Of a stretch of DNA of 64,000 nucleotides, positions 55,827-64,000 are shown in pieces (within the stretch, counting starts at the first letter, position 1; each line of letters opens with the position of its first letter). Both the position numbers and the translations under genes were made by a program. Origin of the DNA: Curtobacterium sp. SGAir0471 (GTDB taxonomy: Bacteria; Actinomycetota; Actinomycetes; Actinomycetales; Microbacteriaceae). The DNA lies in NCBI RefSeq assembly GCF_005490985.1, contig NZ_CP027869.1:1178001-1242000 (forward strand), given 5' to 3'. A model generated the notes under the pieces. It was not told the origin of the DNA. It made no database searches and was given only the letters and a program-made list of their open reading frames with translations.

Positions 55827-56600
55827 TCAGCCCAGCCGCGTGGAGGCGATGCCGCCGTCGACGTCGATGGTGCCGCCGGTGACGAACGCGGCCTGATCGG
55901 AGACCACCCAGCGGACCGCGCGGGCGATGTCGACCGGCTGCACCGGGACGCCCGCGGGGGTGCCCTGCGTCATCGCGGCGAGGACGTCGGCCGAGTCGGC
56001 GTTGCCCGGGGTGGCCGTCGCTCCCGGGGCGACCGTGACGACGCGGATGCCGCGGTGGCCGTACTCGGCGGCCCAGGCGCGGGTGAGCTGTTCGACCGCG
56101 GCCTTCGTGGCGGGGTAGAGGGCCATGAAGGGGACGCCGACGCGGGCCATCCACGAGCCGATGTTGACGATGTGGCCGCTGCCGCGCTCGGCCATGCCTG
56201 GGGCGAGGGCGGCGACGAGGACGTGGGGCGCGCGGACGTTCGTGGCGAGCAGGGCGTCGACGGTGTCGTCGTCGAGGGACTCGGTCGGGCCTCCCGGGTA
56301 GACGCCGGCGTTGTTCACGAGGACGTCGACGTGGCCGCCGAGCTGAGTGCGGGCCTCGGTGGCGAGGACGCGGACGACGTCGGGGCCCTGCGACAGGTCG
56401 GCGGTGAGGGCGACGGCGCGGCCGCCCTGGCGTTCGATGTCCTCGGCGACGGCGCAGGTGCGCTGCTCGTCGCGGCCGTGCACGGCGACGACGAGTCCGG
56501 CGGCGGCGAGCTCCCGCGCGATTGCCTCGCCGATGCCGCTCGAGGCGCCGGTGACGAGGGCGGTGCGTGATTCGGTCTGGGCGGTGGGTGTGGTGGTCAT
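55827..56600 (-). CDS. SDR-family NAD(P)-dependent oxidoreductase
   Basis: A 257-residue classical short-chain dehydrogenase. The cofactor motif is VTGASSGIGEAIA, NNAGVYPG is the structural motif, and the catalytic Ser-Tyr-Lys lies in GSWMARVGVPFMALYPATKAA. The end TGGTIDVDGGIAS is typical. Reaction unknown. It is divergent from an AraC-family gene 122 bp away, which may regulate it. Confidence 0.9.
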   Translation of the reverse strand: MTTTPTAQTESRTALVTGASSGIGEAIARELAAAGLVVAVHGRDEQRTCAVAEDIERQGGRAVALTADLSQGPDVVRVLATEARTQLGGHVDVLVNNAGVYPGGPTESLDDDTVDALLATNVRAPHVLVAALAPGMAERGSGHIVNIGSWMARVGVPFMALYPATKAAVEQLTRAWAAEYGHRGIRVVTVAPGATATPGNADSADVLAAMTQGTPAGVPVQPVDIARAVRWVVSDQAAFVTGGTIDVDGGIASTRLG

Positions 56601-56722
56601 GGGTCGATGGTCCGGCGCGCTCGGTCGCTGCGGCTTGCCCGGATCCGCGAGGAGCTTGCCGGATCCCGCAGCGGAATGGCCGAGCGCTGTCGGGGTTGCT
56701 GGCGCGTAGGTAGCGTGGCGGC

Positions 56723-57718
56723 GTGGACGAGCGGATCACGCAGCACCTCGACCGTGCGGCGGCCACGGCGTCCGCGCACGCAGCGGTCCCCGGGCGGGAC
56801 AGGCAGGACGCCGTCGCCCGTGTCGGGTCGGCGCACCACGCGGAGACGCTCGGGTTGACCGTGTCGAAGGTGCACGAGCCGACCGGGTTGTTCGACCGGC
56901 GGTACGAGCCGTCGATGTCGGTCGTGCTGCGGGGTCGGAAGCGCTCGATCGTGGGGGACGACGACCAGGTGTGGGGCAGCGAGCGGTTCATCATCACGCC
57001 CGTGGACCTGCCGGTCGTCGCCGGGGTGGTGGACGCTGCGGGGGAGCAGGGCTTCGTCGCCGTGGTGTGGCGGCTTGACCCGGCGGTGGTGGGGGAGGTC
57101 GTGGCGTCGATGACGGTGCCGGCTGGTGCTGCGGGCGCTCCGGGTTCTGCTGCTGCTTTTTCGGCTTCGTCGCTCGCGGGAGCGGTGTCGCCGCTGCCTC
57201 GACTGGGGAGCTGGACGGCGCCGCTCGCGGATGCATTCGCCCGGTTGGTCGGGCTGCTCGACGCACCGGAGGACATCCCCGTGCTCTTCCCGCTCGTGTC
57301 GCGGGAGGTGGTGCTGCGGTTGCTCCAGACGGAGCAGGCGCCGCGGATCACGGCGGCTCTGGACGGGACCGGGCGCACGGTGGTGGCCGGAGCCACGGCG
57401 CTGCTGACCGGGCGGATGTCTGAGGCGTGGTCGATGGAGCGGCTCGCGCGGGAGCTGCGGGTGAGCGAGTCGACGTTGTTCGCCCGGTTCAAGGAGGCGA
57501 CGGGGATGACGCCGGCGCAGTACCTCAAGCGGACGCGGCTGGGGGAGGCACGGCGGCGGATGGTGGTGCACGGGGACACTGCGGCGCAGGCCGCGGCGGC
57601 GGTGGGGTTCCGGAGTGCGTCGCACTTCTCGCGGGACTACCGGGAGGCGTACGGGAGGCCGCCGGCGGCGGATGCGGTGGTGGTGCGGGGGCAGTTGGCG
57701 TTGGCTACTGCGCTGTAG
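56723..57718 (+). CDS. AraC-family transcriptional regulator (AraC_N type)
   Basis: The GTG at 56723 gives 331 residues. The N-terminal AraC_N cupin (VSKVHEPTGLFDRRYEPSMSVVLRGRKRS, FIITPVDLPVVAGVV) is followed by two HTH motifs (MERLARELRVSESTLFARFKEATG, AQAAAAVGFRSASHFSRDYREAYG). Regulators of this type often sit beside the SDR they control, as here. A Gly/Ser/Ala-rich stretch lies between the domains (AGAAGAPGSAAAFSASS). Confidence 0.88.
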   Translation: MDERITQHLDRAAATASAHAAVPGRDRQDAVARVGSAHHAETLGLTVSKVHEPTGLFDRRYEPSMSVVLRGRKRSIVGDDDQVWGSERFIITPVDLPVVAGVVDAAGEQGFVAVVWRLDPAVVGEVVASMTVPAGAAGAPGSAAAFSASSLAGAVSPLPRLGSWTAPLADAFARLVGLLDAPEDIPVLFPLVSREVVLRLLQTEQAPRITAALDGTGRTVVAGATALLTGRMSEAWSMERLARELRVSESTLFARFKEATGMTPAQYLKRTRLGEARRRMVVHGDTAAQAAAAVGFRSASHFSRDYREAYGRPPAADAVVVRGQLALATAL

Positions 57719-57833
57719 TCACGCGGGTGCGGCGGGACGGACTGGAGGCGCGGGGCAGCGCGGCGGGCCGTCTTCCGTCCGGCGGGTGGTGCGGTGAGCA
57801 AGGTCGCCGGGCGACCATGCGCGTGCCGGAAGG

Positions 57834-58147
57834 TCAGCCGTGTTCGCGGCCGGGGAGCGGGGCACCGTCGAGGAAGGCGTCGTAGTCAGCGCGGGCATCG
57901 TCGTCGACGGCGGGGGCGCCGTGGCCGTACCGTCGGTGCGGTCGCGCTTCGGGCCGGAGAGCCAGAACCACTCATCGGTGTCGACGTCGCGGAAGTTCGC
58001 GTCCCACGACTGCTCGCGAGCCAGAGTGCGGCCGTGGAAGTACGCGGTCTTCCACGTCTTCGTGAAGCGCACGCGGCTGATCCATGCGGGGCCGGCGTCG
58101 AGGGCGTGGCCGGTCTTCAGCTGGACGTACGTGATGCGCTCGGGCAT
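57834..58147 (-). pseudogene. Frameshifted small conserved protein (MPERITYVQLKTG type)
   Basis: From ATG 58147 the frame reads MPERITYVQLKTG then WISRVRFTKTWKTAYFHGRTL, DANFRDVDTDEWFWLSGPKRD, a conserved actinobacterial small-protein family. After DGT near 57929 it runs into a low-complexity Pro/Thr frame that continues to 57719. In the adjacent frame the expected end is intact: YGHGAPAVDDDARADYDAFLDGAPLPG, with a stop at 57834-57836. One base appears to be missing at about 57929-57931. It is a true frameshift or a sequence error. Function of the family is unknown. Confidence 0.72.
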
Positions 58148-58237
58148 GGGGAGAGCGTAGCGGCGTGCTGTCGGAGCGTCGGCGATCGCGAGCTTGTTGC
58201 GTGGACGCGCACTCCTTCGATCGGGGGGTAGCACCGC

Positions 58238-59347
58238 TTGAATCGAGTCCGACAAGATGAGCGAGTGTTCATAAGTGAAGATGGCGTGGATGCCAGCCCG
58301 CAGATGAGTCCCTACGAGCAGAAGGCGTGGGACGCCCTGCACAACCACTGGGATCGCCGCGACAATCGCCGCGGAATACCCAACTGGGCGAGCACGGCGC
58401 TCGACCGCACCGGCGCGGCCGCTTCCTCGGCCGCGGGGCAAGTCGTTCGCGTCGTTCCTGAGGTGGTGAAGAAGCCGATCCGTCAGGCGAGCACCGCCGT
58501 CACGGAGGCCGCTCTCAAGCCCGCTATCGAAAGCGCGGCCGCCCTCCTCGAGCTCGTCAACGACTGGGCGCTCGAACTCAACGACCCGGAGGCGGTCGTC
58601 AAGCTTGCGCGGAAGCGCGACATCGAGATCGAGCACTTCACCGAGCTGCGCGCACAAGACCTCAAGTCGTGTGACCGTCTCTTGACGACGAACACCCTAC
58701 AGTGGCGAACGGCCGGTGCGGCGGAGGGGGCGACGATGGGAGCCCTCGCGCTCGTCCCGATCGCAGGTCTTCCGGCCGCCATCACCGCCGACATCATCGT
58801 CATTCAGGTGCTCAGCACGGCGATCGCTGCTCGGGTCGCGTACTCGTACGGTTTCGACGCGAAGGACCCGGAGGAGCAAGAGTTCATCCAGCGTCTGGTC
58901 CGGCGCTCCTTCCTCGCGCAGGCGGGCAAGGCCGCTCCGCTACGCGAGGTGAGCCATGCGGCGCAAGCAGTCAAGGGGCGAGTCAACTGGTCTGCGAAGT
59001 TGCGCGCCGACAACCGCCTCTTGGCCGCGCTCGAGAAGGTGATGAAGCACCTTGGTCCGTCAGGAGCACACGTATCCGTCCAGAGCGCAGCGAAGTTCCT
59101 CCCGGTCATCGGCATCGTCATCGGCGCTGGCGTGAACTCCGCCGTACTCGGTCGAGTCGCGGAGGATGCGAAGCGGTACTGCCAGACGCGCTTCCTCAGC
59201 GAGAAGTACGGTCTGCCCCTTCCGAGTGCTCTGGCTTTCGACTCCGAGGACGAGCTGCTCGAGGACGACTCCGAAGCAAGCTCCGCGTCTCCTTCCGCAT
59301 GGCCGCACACAACGGGTCTGAGGGGACGATCTGATGACTCGAACTGA
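58238..59347 (+). CDS. EcsC-family protein in McrBC locus
   Basis: From TTG 58238, preceded by a run of G, the 369-residue product starts MNRVRQDERVF; a GTG at 58265 would shorten it by nine residues. The EcsC pattern is visible: SPYEQKAWDALHNHW, then DPEAVVKLARKRDIEIEHFTELRAQDL, and hydrophobic AEGATMGALALVPIAGLPAAITADIIVIQVL. The C-terminus is acidic (EDELLEDDSEAS). The EcsC family is peripheral to membranes and of unknown biochemistry. It overlaps the mcrB start by 14 bp, so the two are co-translated. This suggests a membrane-linked role in the restriction locus. Confidence 0.8.
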   Translation: MNRVRQDERVFISEDGVDASPQMSPYEQKAWDALHNHWDRRDNRRGIPNWASTALDRTGAAASSAAGQVVRVVPEVVKKPIRQASTAVTEAALKPAIESAAALLELVNDWALELNDPEAVVKLARKRDIEIEHFTELRAQDLKSCDRLLTTNTLQWRTAGAAEGATMGALALVPIAGLPAAITADIIVIQVLSTAIAARVAYSYGFDAKDPEEQEFIQRLVRRSFLAQAGKAAPLREVSHAAQAVKGRVNWSAKLRADNRLLAALEKVMKHLGPSGAHVSVQSAAKFLPVIGIVIGAGVNSAVLGRVAEDAKRYCQTRFLSEKYGLPLPSALAFDSEDELLEDDSEASSASPSAWPHTTGLRGRSDDSN

Positions 59348-61448
59348 GAACCGACTCGAACGACTACGGGCGGCGCTGCAGTACCTGGCGGATCACGGCT
59401 CCGGTCGGCGGATCGAGGTGTGGGAACACGTCGAATCGCGCGTCCCGCTGGGGGACGATGAGCAGCAGTTCAACACCGCTGGTCAGCCGCAGGGCCAGTC
59501 GGACTTCCTCTGGGGGACGACCGCCCTCGTGCACGCCGGTTTCATGGAGAAGCCGCGGCGCGGTGAGTGGACCGTGACCGATGCTGGACGGGCGATCATC
59601 CAGCCCGAGGTGTCGCTCGAGGAGTTCGGGCGAGAGCTTTCGGACCGTCGTCGGGCCTTTCAGAGGGCCCAACGCGACGACCTCGAACTCCGGCTGCGTT
59701 CGGAGATCGTTCCGCCGGACAGCCGTGCCGAGACCATTCGGATGACCGAGCAGCTCTTCGTCGAGCGTGGTCTCCGGGACCTCGACTCCGTGTTCGCACC
59801 GGGACGAGCTGTGTGGCGAGCGGAAGTTGCCGCGGAGCTGCGCGAGCACTTCTTGGAGCAACCCGAGATCGAGGGTGATGACTTCTTGTCGAAGCTGCGC
59901 AACCAGTTCTCGGCTGCCAGCGACGATGCGCGGTTGCTGATGGCAGAGATCATCTGCTGGCAGATCCTTCCCCTCCAGACACCCGGGGAACGGAAGAAGC
60001 GTGAACGTGTCACGGCGCTCCTCGACCTGATGGCACACCCGGTAACGATCCCGGCCGAGATAGAGCGCGCCTTCCGCTCGTGGTCGTTCAATCCCGGTAC
60101 CGGTATGTCAGTACAGCTGTTCCGTGCGCTGTCCATCGTGGTCGAAGCGGTGGTGCGATGGATCAACTTGCCTGCTGATGACCGAGCACGAGCGCTCGAC
60201 GATCCGTGGGCCTGGCGCGACTTCGTGCAGAGCCTCCCCGGATCGTCCTTTCCGACACAGCGCAACGAGCTGTTGTACCTCGTGCACCCCGGTGTGTTCG
60301 GCGAGGTTGTCTCGGGGGACAACCGGGAGGCCATCCGTGCGGCCTTCATCGGTGAGATCAACGGCCAGGCCGAGGACGACCCCGATGCCGCGTTCCAGCA
60401 GATCACGATCGCCCTGCAGCAGAAGGTGAAGGGCCCGGCGTTGTACTACGTCGATCCGCTCGTATCTCGGTGGCAGAATCAGGCTGCCCCGAAGCCGGTC
60501 ACACCATCAGTTCCGGAACCACCTGAACCGAAGCCGATTGGCGATCCTGCGCGTTCGACATTCCCTCTGGTCTCGATGGGCCTGGCCGACCGCCTCCACA
60601 TGCCCGCAGCCTGGCTCCAAGACACCCTCGACCTCATCGAACGCCGGAAGCAGGTCATCCTCTACGGCCCGCCCGGCACCGGCAAGACATTCCTCGCGCA
60701 GGCACTGTCGAAGCACGTGACGGACGGGACCGACGGCGAGACCACAATCGTGCAGTTCCATCCGACGTACTCGTACGAGGATTTCTTCGAGGGCTTCCGT
60801 CCCGTCGCGAACGACGACAGCGGGAACCTCGCCTTCAGCCTCCGGAAGGGGCCGCTCCGACGCCTCGCCGACAGCGCCGCCGCCAACCCCGAGGCGAACT
60901 ACTTCCTCGTCATCGACGAGATCAACCGCGGCAACATTGCGAAGGTCTTCGGCGAGCTCTACTTTCTCCTCGAGTACCGCGACAGCGAGATCTCGCTGCT
61001 CTACAGTGACGAGCCGTTCACGCTGCCGAGCAACATCTTTGTCATCGGCACGATGAACACCGCCGATCGCTCGATCGCGATGCTCGACGCCGCCATGCGG
61101 CGTCGCTTCGCGTTCATCGAGCTGCACCCGGAACGCGACCCCGTCCGCGACGTGCTCGCCGGCTGGGCGGCGACCAAGGGCCTCCAGGACGACCGTGCGG
61201 ACCTGCTGACGCGACTCAACACGGCCATCGCCGACCACGACGCTAAGGTGGGGCCGTCGTTCCTGATGCGCGACCTCGACGCGGACGGCCTGGCGGACGT
61301 GTGGCGGTACGAGATCCTGCCGCTCCTCGCGGAGCACCACTACGGCGACGGAGTCGACCTGGAGGCGCGGTACGGCCTGGCAGCGCTGCGTCGCCAGGCG
61401 ACGCCCTCCGCCGCGGACGGGGCCGAAGGTGCCGACACCGCGGATTGA
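59334..61448 (+). CDS. McrB-like AAA+ GTPase/ATPase of type IV restriction
   Basis: 704 residues. The first 100 resemble an Mrr-type N-terminal winged helix (RLERLRAALQYLADHGSGRRIEVWEHV, GTTALVHAGFMEKP). Residues 100-390 are a helical middle part. The C-terminal AAA+ domain has Walker A LYGPPGTGKTFLAQAL, an McrB-type QFHPTYSYEDFFEGFRP motif, Walker B FLVIDEINRGNIAKVFGELYFLLEYRD, and sensor GTMNTADRSIAMLDAAMRRRFAF. McrB binds modified DNA through its N-terminus and drives translocation; the nuclease is McrC. The ATG overlaps EcsC, and the stop overlaps mcrC by 20 bp. Confidence 0.93.
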   Translation: MTRTENRLERLRAALQYLADHGSGRRIEVWEHVESRVPLGDDEQQFNTAGQPQGQSDFLWGTTALVHAGFMEKPRRGEWTVTDAGRAIIQPEVSLEEFGRELSDRRRAFQRAQRDDLELRLRSEIVPPDSRAETIRMTEQLFVERGLRDLDSVFAPGRAVWRAEVAAELREHFLEQPEIEGDDFLSKLRNQFSAASDDARLLMAEIICWQILPLQTPGERKKRERVTALLDLMAHPVTIPAEIERAFRSWSFNPGTGMSVQLFRALSIVVEAVVRWINLPADDRARALDDPWAWRDFVQSLPGSSFPTQRNELLYLVHPGVFGEVVSGDNREAIRAAFIGEINGQAEDDPDAAFQQITIALQQKVKGPALYYVDPLVSRWQNQAAPKPVTPSVPEPPEPKPIGDPARSTFPLVSMGLADRLHMPAAWLQDTLDLIERRKQVILYGPPGTGKTFLAQALSKHVTDGTDGETTIVQFHPTYSYEDFFEGFRPVANDDSGNLAFSLRKGPLRRLADSAAANPEANYFLVIDEINRGNIAKVFGELYFLLEYRDSEISLLYSDEPFTLPSNIFVIGTMNTADRSIAMLDAAMRRRFAFIELHPERDPVRDVLAGWAATKGLQDDRADLLTRLNTAIADHDAKVGPSFLMRDLDADGLADVWRYEILPLLAEHHYGDGVDLEARYGLAALRRQATPSAADGAEGADTAD

Positions 61449-62658
61449 GCTGCGGGAGGCGGACCAACCGACGCTGCACCGGATGCCGCGTGAGGTGGCT
61501 GCCGGCCTCGTCGCGGCACGGATCGCGGACGTCTCGCCGACGTTCGTGGCGGACGAGTACCGCATCAGCAGTGTGCGGAAGGTCGGTGTCGTGCGGATAG
61601 CCGGTCACGACGTGTGGATCCGACCGAAGACGCCGGTGCGGCGGCTGTTCGCGATGCTCGGCTACGCGCGGGCGGGGAGCGCGATCTGGGAGGACGAGGA
61701 TTTCGGCTTCGCGGCCGACGAGGACCTCGTGCCGGCGCTGGCGCATGCGTTCGAGCGGCAGGCCTCGCGGGCACTCGCAGGAGGGGCGCTGCGCGGGTAC
61801 GTGACGCGGGACGATGCGCTGCCGCTGGTGCGCGGACGGTGGCGCATCGGTGACCAGCTCACGCGGCGGGGTGGGCAGCCGCTACCGGTCGAGGTGTCGT
61901 TCGACGATTTTGTGGAGGACATCGCGGAGAACCAGCTCGTGCTGACCGCGGCGACGCGGTTGCTCCGGCTGCCGGGAGTGCCGGCCGACGTCGTCGGTCG
62001 GCTGCGGCGCGTGGTGCGGGTGCTCGACGGGGTGACGGTGGTCCCGGTCGGGGCGACGGTGCCGGCGGTGCGGTCGGATCGTCGTAACACACGGTACTCG
62101 GCGGTGCTGCCGCTGGCGTCGCTCGTGCTGTCGGGCGCGTCGATCAAGCAGCGGGCCGGGTCACTCGTGGGCGCCGGGTTCCTCGTCGACATGTGGTCGG
62201 TGTTCGAGGACTTCGTGACGGCTGCGCTGCGGGAGGCGTTCCGGCCGTACGGGGGAGAGCTCGTGGCGCAGTACATGTCGACTCTCGACGTCGAGGGGAG
62301 GGTGAAGATCGCGCCGGACCTGGTGTGGCTCGTCGACGGGGAGGTGCGGGCGTGCATCGACGTGAAGTACAAGGTCGAGAAGCGCGGGCAGTACCCGAAC
62401 GCTGATCTGTCCCAGATGGCGGCGTACTGCCGGAGGTTCGGGTTGGGAGAGGGGCGGCTCGTGTATGCGGCGGGCGCGTCAGACTCCGTCGGGCGAGTGA
62501 TGCTCATCGATGGGCCCGTCGTCCGTCGCTCGGCTGTTGTCCTGGACAAGCCGAGCGCGAGGATCGTGGACGACATGTCGCGCTTGGCTCGCGATCTCGC
62601 GAACGGCGACGCGAGCGTCACGGCGCTTCTCGACGGCCGGGGACACGTTCGTAGGTGA
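61429..62658 (+). CDS. McrC-like nuclease subunit of type IV restriction
   Basis: 409 residues. N-terminal McrC region: LHRMPREVAAGLVAARIADVSPTFVADEYR. C-terminal PD-(D/E)xK nuclease: FEDFVTAALREAF, then KIAPDLVWLVDGEVRACIDVKYKVEK, with Asp and the Asp-x-Lys pair, and DLSQMAAYCRRFG after it. McrC is the nuclease stimulated by McrB on methylated DNA. The GTG overlaps mcrB. Pairs with McrB and probably EcsC as one defence operon. Confidence 0.93.
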   Translation: MPTPRIELREADQPTLHRMPREVAAGLVAARIADVSPTFVADEYRISSVRKVGVVRIAGHDVWIRPKTPVRRLFAMLGYARAGSAIWEDEDFGFAADEDLVPALAHAFERQASRALAGGALRGYVTRDDALPLVRGRWRIGDQLTRRGGQPLPVEVSFDDFVEDIAENQLVLTAATRLLRLPGVPADVVGRLRRVVRVLDGVTVVPVGATVPAVRSDRRNTRYSAVLPLASLVLSGASIKQRAGSLVGAGFLVDMWSVFEDFVTAALREAFRPYGGELVAQYMSTLDVEGRVKIAPDLVWLVDGEVRACIDVKYKVEKRGQYPNADLSQMAAYCRRFGLGEGRLVYAAGASDSVGRVMLIDGPVVRRSAVVLDKPSARIVDDMSRLARDLANGDASVTALLDGRGHVRR

Positions 62659-62785
62659 ATGCACGGACGTCTCCCCTTGCCCAACAACTCCGCAAGGTGA
62701 GAACGGCGTTGCGTAGTCGAACGTCTCAGCGTGTCGGCCGGAGCTGGCATGATCAGGTGAGTCTTCTTCAGAGGGGAAACCGCAG

Positions 62786-64000
62786 GTGCGCGATCACGGT
62801 GACTTCACCACCGAGCAGTCCGTTCTCGATCAGAGCTACGACCTTCTCGAATACCTTTCAGCGGTTGCGCGTGAGATCGGTCCGAAGCCAGTGCGAGATG
62901 TACGGCGTTACGCGACGTGCATCCTTCCGTCAGCTGTTCCTGAACACCAGGCGGTCATCCTCGGACCGAGCGACAGCCGAACCGCTTGGTTGTCGATCGA
63001 TCGAGTGCCGGCGCCGGCCCCGCTCGAAGTTCCGCCGCCGTTGGAAGGCCTTGTGGTGCCCGAGGCGGCCCTTCTATCTGCGAGCGGGAAACCTGCACTC
63101 GATGAGGAACGAGCAGCCCAGCGTGTTGAGGAGCAGCTGACGCGCCGGCTCGGAGAACCGCCAGAGGAACCGGATCTTGAAACCCGCGAGGTTCGCGCAG
63201 CACTCCGCGACGGCTTGAGTCAAGCTCTTCGGGTCGAGTTCGATGTCTGGTCCGCTGAATTGTGGTCCCCGTGGGCGCAGGCCAACCGGCCGTCCTTCGC
63301 CGCCCGTGAGCTCTACTCTGCGCTATACGACCTACACCTCGAGGCGGAGGCGTCGTCGGCGACGCATGAGGTCGTATGGGGCCATGTGGTCATGTCTGCG
63401 CGTGACGGAGAGACGGAGATCATTGCGCCGATGCTCACGACTCCGGTGTCGGTTCAGCTAGGGCCAGAAGACTCCGTCATCCGCGTGATTCCGGAGCAGG
63501 CGGTAGAACTCGAGCTCGACAGCGTTGAGGGCACTGACCTGAATGGCCGAGACGGCCTGGTGAAGCTTCGCTCTGTCCTGCGGGAAACGCCTCCCGACCC
63601 TTGGGACAGTCAAGAGCGCCTCGCCGTCCGGCAACAGATCGCGGCGCCCCTCGGTGTCGATGCGACGCTGACGGAATCCGCGGATTTCGCCGAGATGGGC
63701 GCTGGACCTGTGATCAACGATGGCTGGGTGCTCTTCATCCGGAAGCGGCCCCTTCGCCAGGAGCGCTTCTACGACGAGCTCGCTCAGAAGATCCGGAGTG
63801 AGCAGTTCCTTCCGGAAGGTCTCGCCTCGGTCGTGGCAGATCGCGATCGGGTTGATGATGCCCTGTTGCGACAGGGCCACGAGCTCACCGCGAATGACGG
63901 GACGGCGGACCGTCTGCTCATGCCGTTGCCGGCGAACGCTGAGCAGGAGCGGATTGCGACACAACTCGCGACGTCGCGGGGAGTGACGGTCCAAGGCCCG
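62786..64000 (+). CDS. Large SF1-type helicase/AAA protein, 5' part only (runs off window)
   Basis: An open frame starts at GTG 62786 (GAGGGGAAAC upstream) and continues to the last base, giving 405 residues. The first 380 are unassigned (VRDHGDFTTEQSVLDQSYDLLEYLSAV; VEEQLTRRLGEPPEEPDLETREV; FYDELAQKIRSEQFLPEG). The frame ends PLPANAEQERIATQLATSRGVTVQGP, which matches the Q-motif and start of Walker A of DNA2/NAM7-like SF1 helicases (usual continuation PGTGKS). Proteins with this start are often 1200-2000 residues and end in a Vsr- or PD-(D/E)xK nuclease. It lies 127 bp after mcrC, so it is likely part of the same defence locus. The rest is outside the window. Confidence 0.75.
   Translation, partial: MRDHGDFTTEQSVLDQSYDLLEYLSAVAREIGPKPVRDVRRYATCILPSAVPEHQAVILGPSDSRTAWLSIDRVPAPAPLEVPPPLEGLVVPEAALLSASGKPALDEERAAQRVEEQLTRRLGEPPEEPDLETREVRAALRDGLSQALRVEFDVWSAELWSPWAQANRPSFAARELYSALYDLHLEAEASSATHEVVWGHVVMSARDGETEIIAPMLTTPVSVQLGPEDSVIRVIPEQAVELELDSVEGTDLNGRDGLVKLRSVLRETPPDPWDSQERLAVRQQIAAPLGVDATLTESADFAEMGAGPVINDGWVLFIRKRPLRQERFYDELAQKIRSEQFLPEGLASVVADRDRVDDALLRQGHELTANDGTADRLLMPLPANAEQERIATQLATSRGVTVQGP

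Noticed and set aside
57722..57785. Another copy of the terminator palindrome
   Set aside because: Only the outer GGACGG/CCGTCC pair matches; the core arms do not pair.
62655..63140. Frame starting MNARTSPLAQQL after mcrC
   Set aside because: Out-of-frame shadow of the large helicase gene, which has the better ribosome-binding site and a domain match.

Overview
The window is high-GC actinobacterial chromosome. The 16S gene (35994-37515) has the signature regions of Microbacteriaceae and looks like Curtobacterium (C. flaccumfaciens group). The rrn operon without spacer tRNAs, the frequent GTG starts, DUF6286/AmaP-like genes and a single-gene tRNA-Pro all agree with that. Calls were made by reading sequence; no database search was run.

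Region 1 (1-12444) is a type VII secretion (ESX-like) locus. It holds an FHA-FtsK EccC ATPase, a WXG100 protein, a coiled-coil partner, an EspG-like protein and a T7SS-type alpha/beta-hydrolase (lipase-like) effector. Eight small lipoproteins from two paralogous families are interleaved with these genes. The layout resembles an effector with a bank of surface immunity lipoproteins. A 112-bp copy of the eccC 3' end flanks the first lipoprotein pair.

Region 2 (12464-22797) is mostly housekeeping and accessory: aldo/keto reductase, RecQ fused to a PRTase-like domain, a large lipoprotein, an EEP-family phosphatase, a YjdF-like membrane protein, tRNA-Pro(GGG), a multidomain lipoprotein, SRPBCC and DUF4166 proteins, and a deleted fatty-acid desaturase.

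Region 3 (23009-26394) is an Asp23/Gls24 envelope-stress operon followed by an aquaporin. Region 4 (26408-35546) has a TPR protein, a Ser/Thr kinase with GAF domain, a PmoA-like protein, a methyltransferase, an AraC regulator, an alpha/beta hydrolase, an NlpC/P60 peptidase and rlmN. Region 5 (35657-41379) is a complete 16S-23S-5S rRNA operon with leader, antitermination elements and terminator.

Region 6 (41436-58147) has a two-component/ABC exporter operon, a UvrA-like gene broken by one nonsense codon, membrane proteins, an oxidoreductase, DUF4395/thioredoxin and a Vsr endonuclease. It also carries a second compact T7SS-type module (WXG-like protein, DUF1023-like hydrolase, lipoprotein; minus strand 55732-53203), an SDR/AraC divergent pair and a frameshifted small gene. 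Region 7 (58238-64000) is a defence-type locus of EcsC, McrB, McrC and the first 405 codons of a large SF1-type helicase that runs off the window.

A family of strong palindromes built on GGACGGGAGGCGCGG and its complement recurs between genes and probably serves as bidirectional terminators. The most interesting system is the pair of T7SS hydrolase-lipoprotein modules with expanded lipoprotein arrays.
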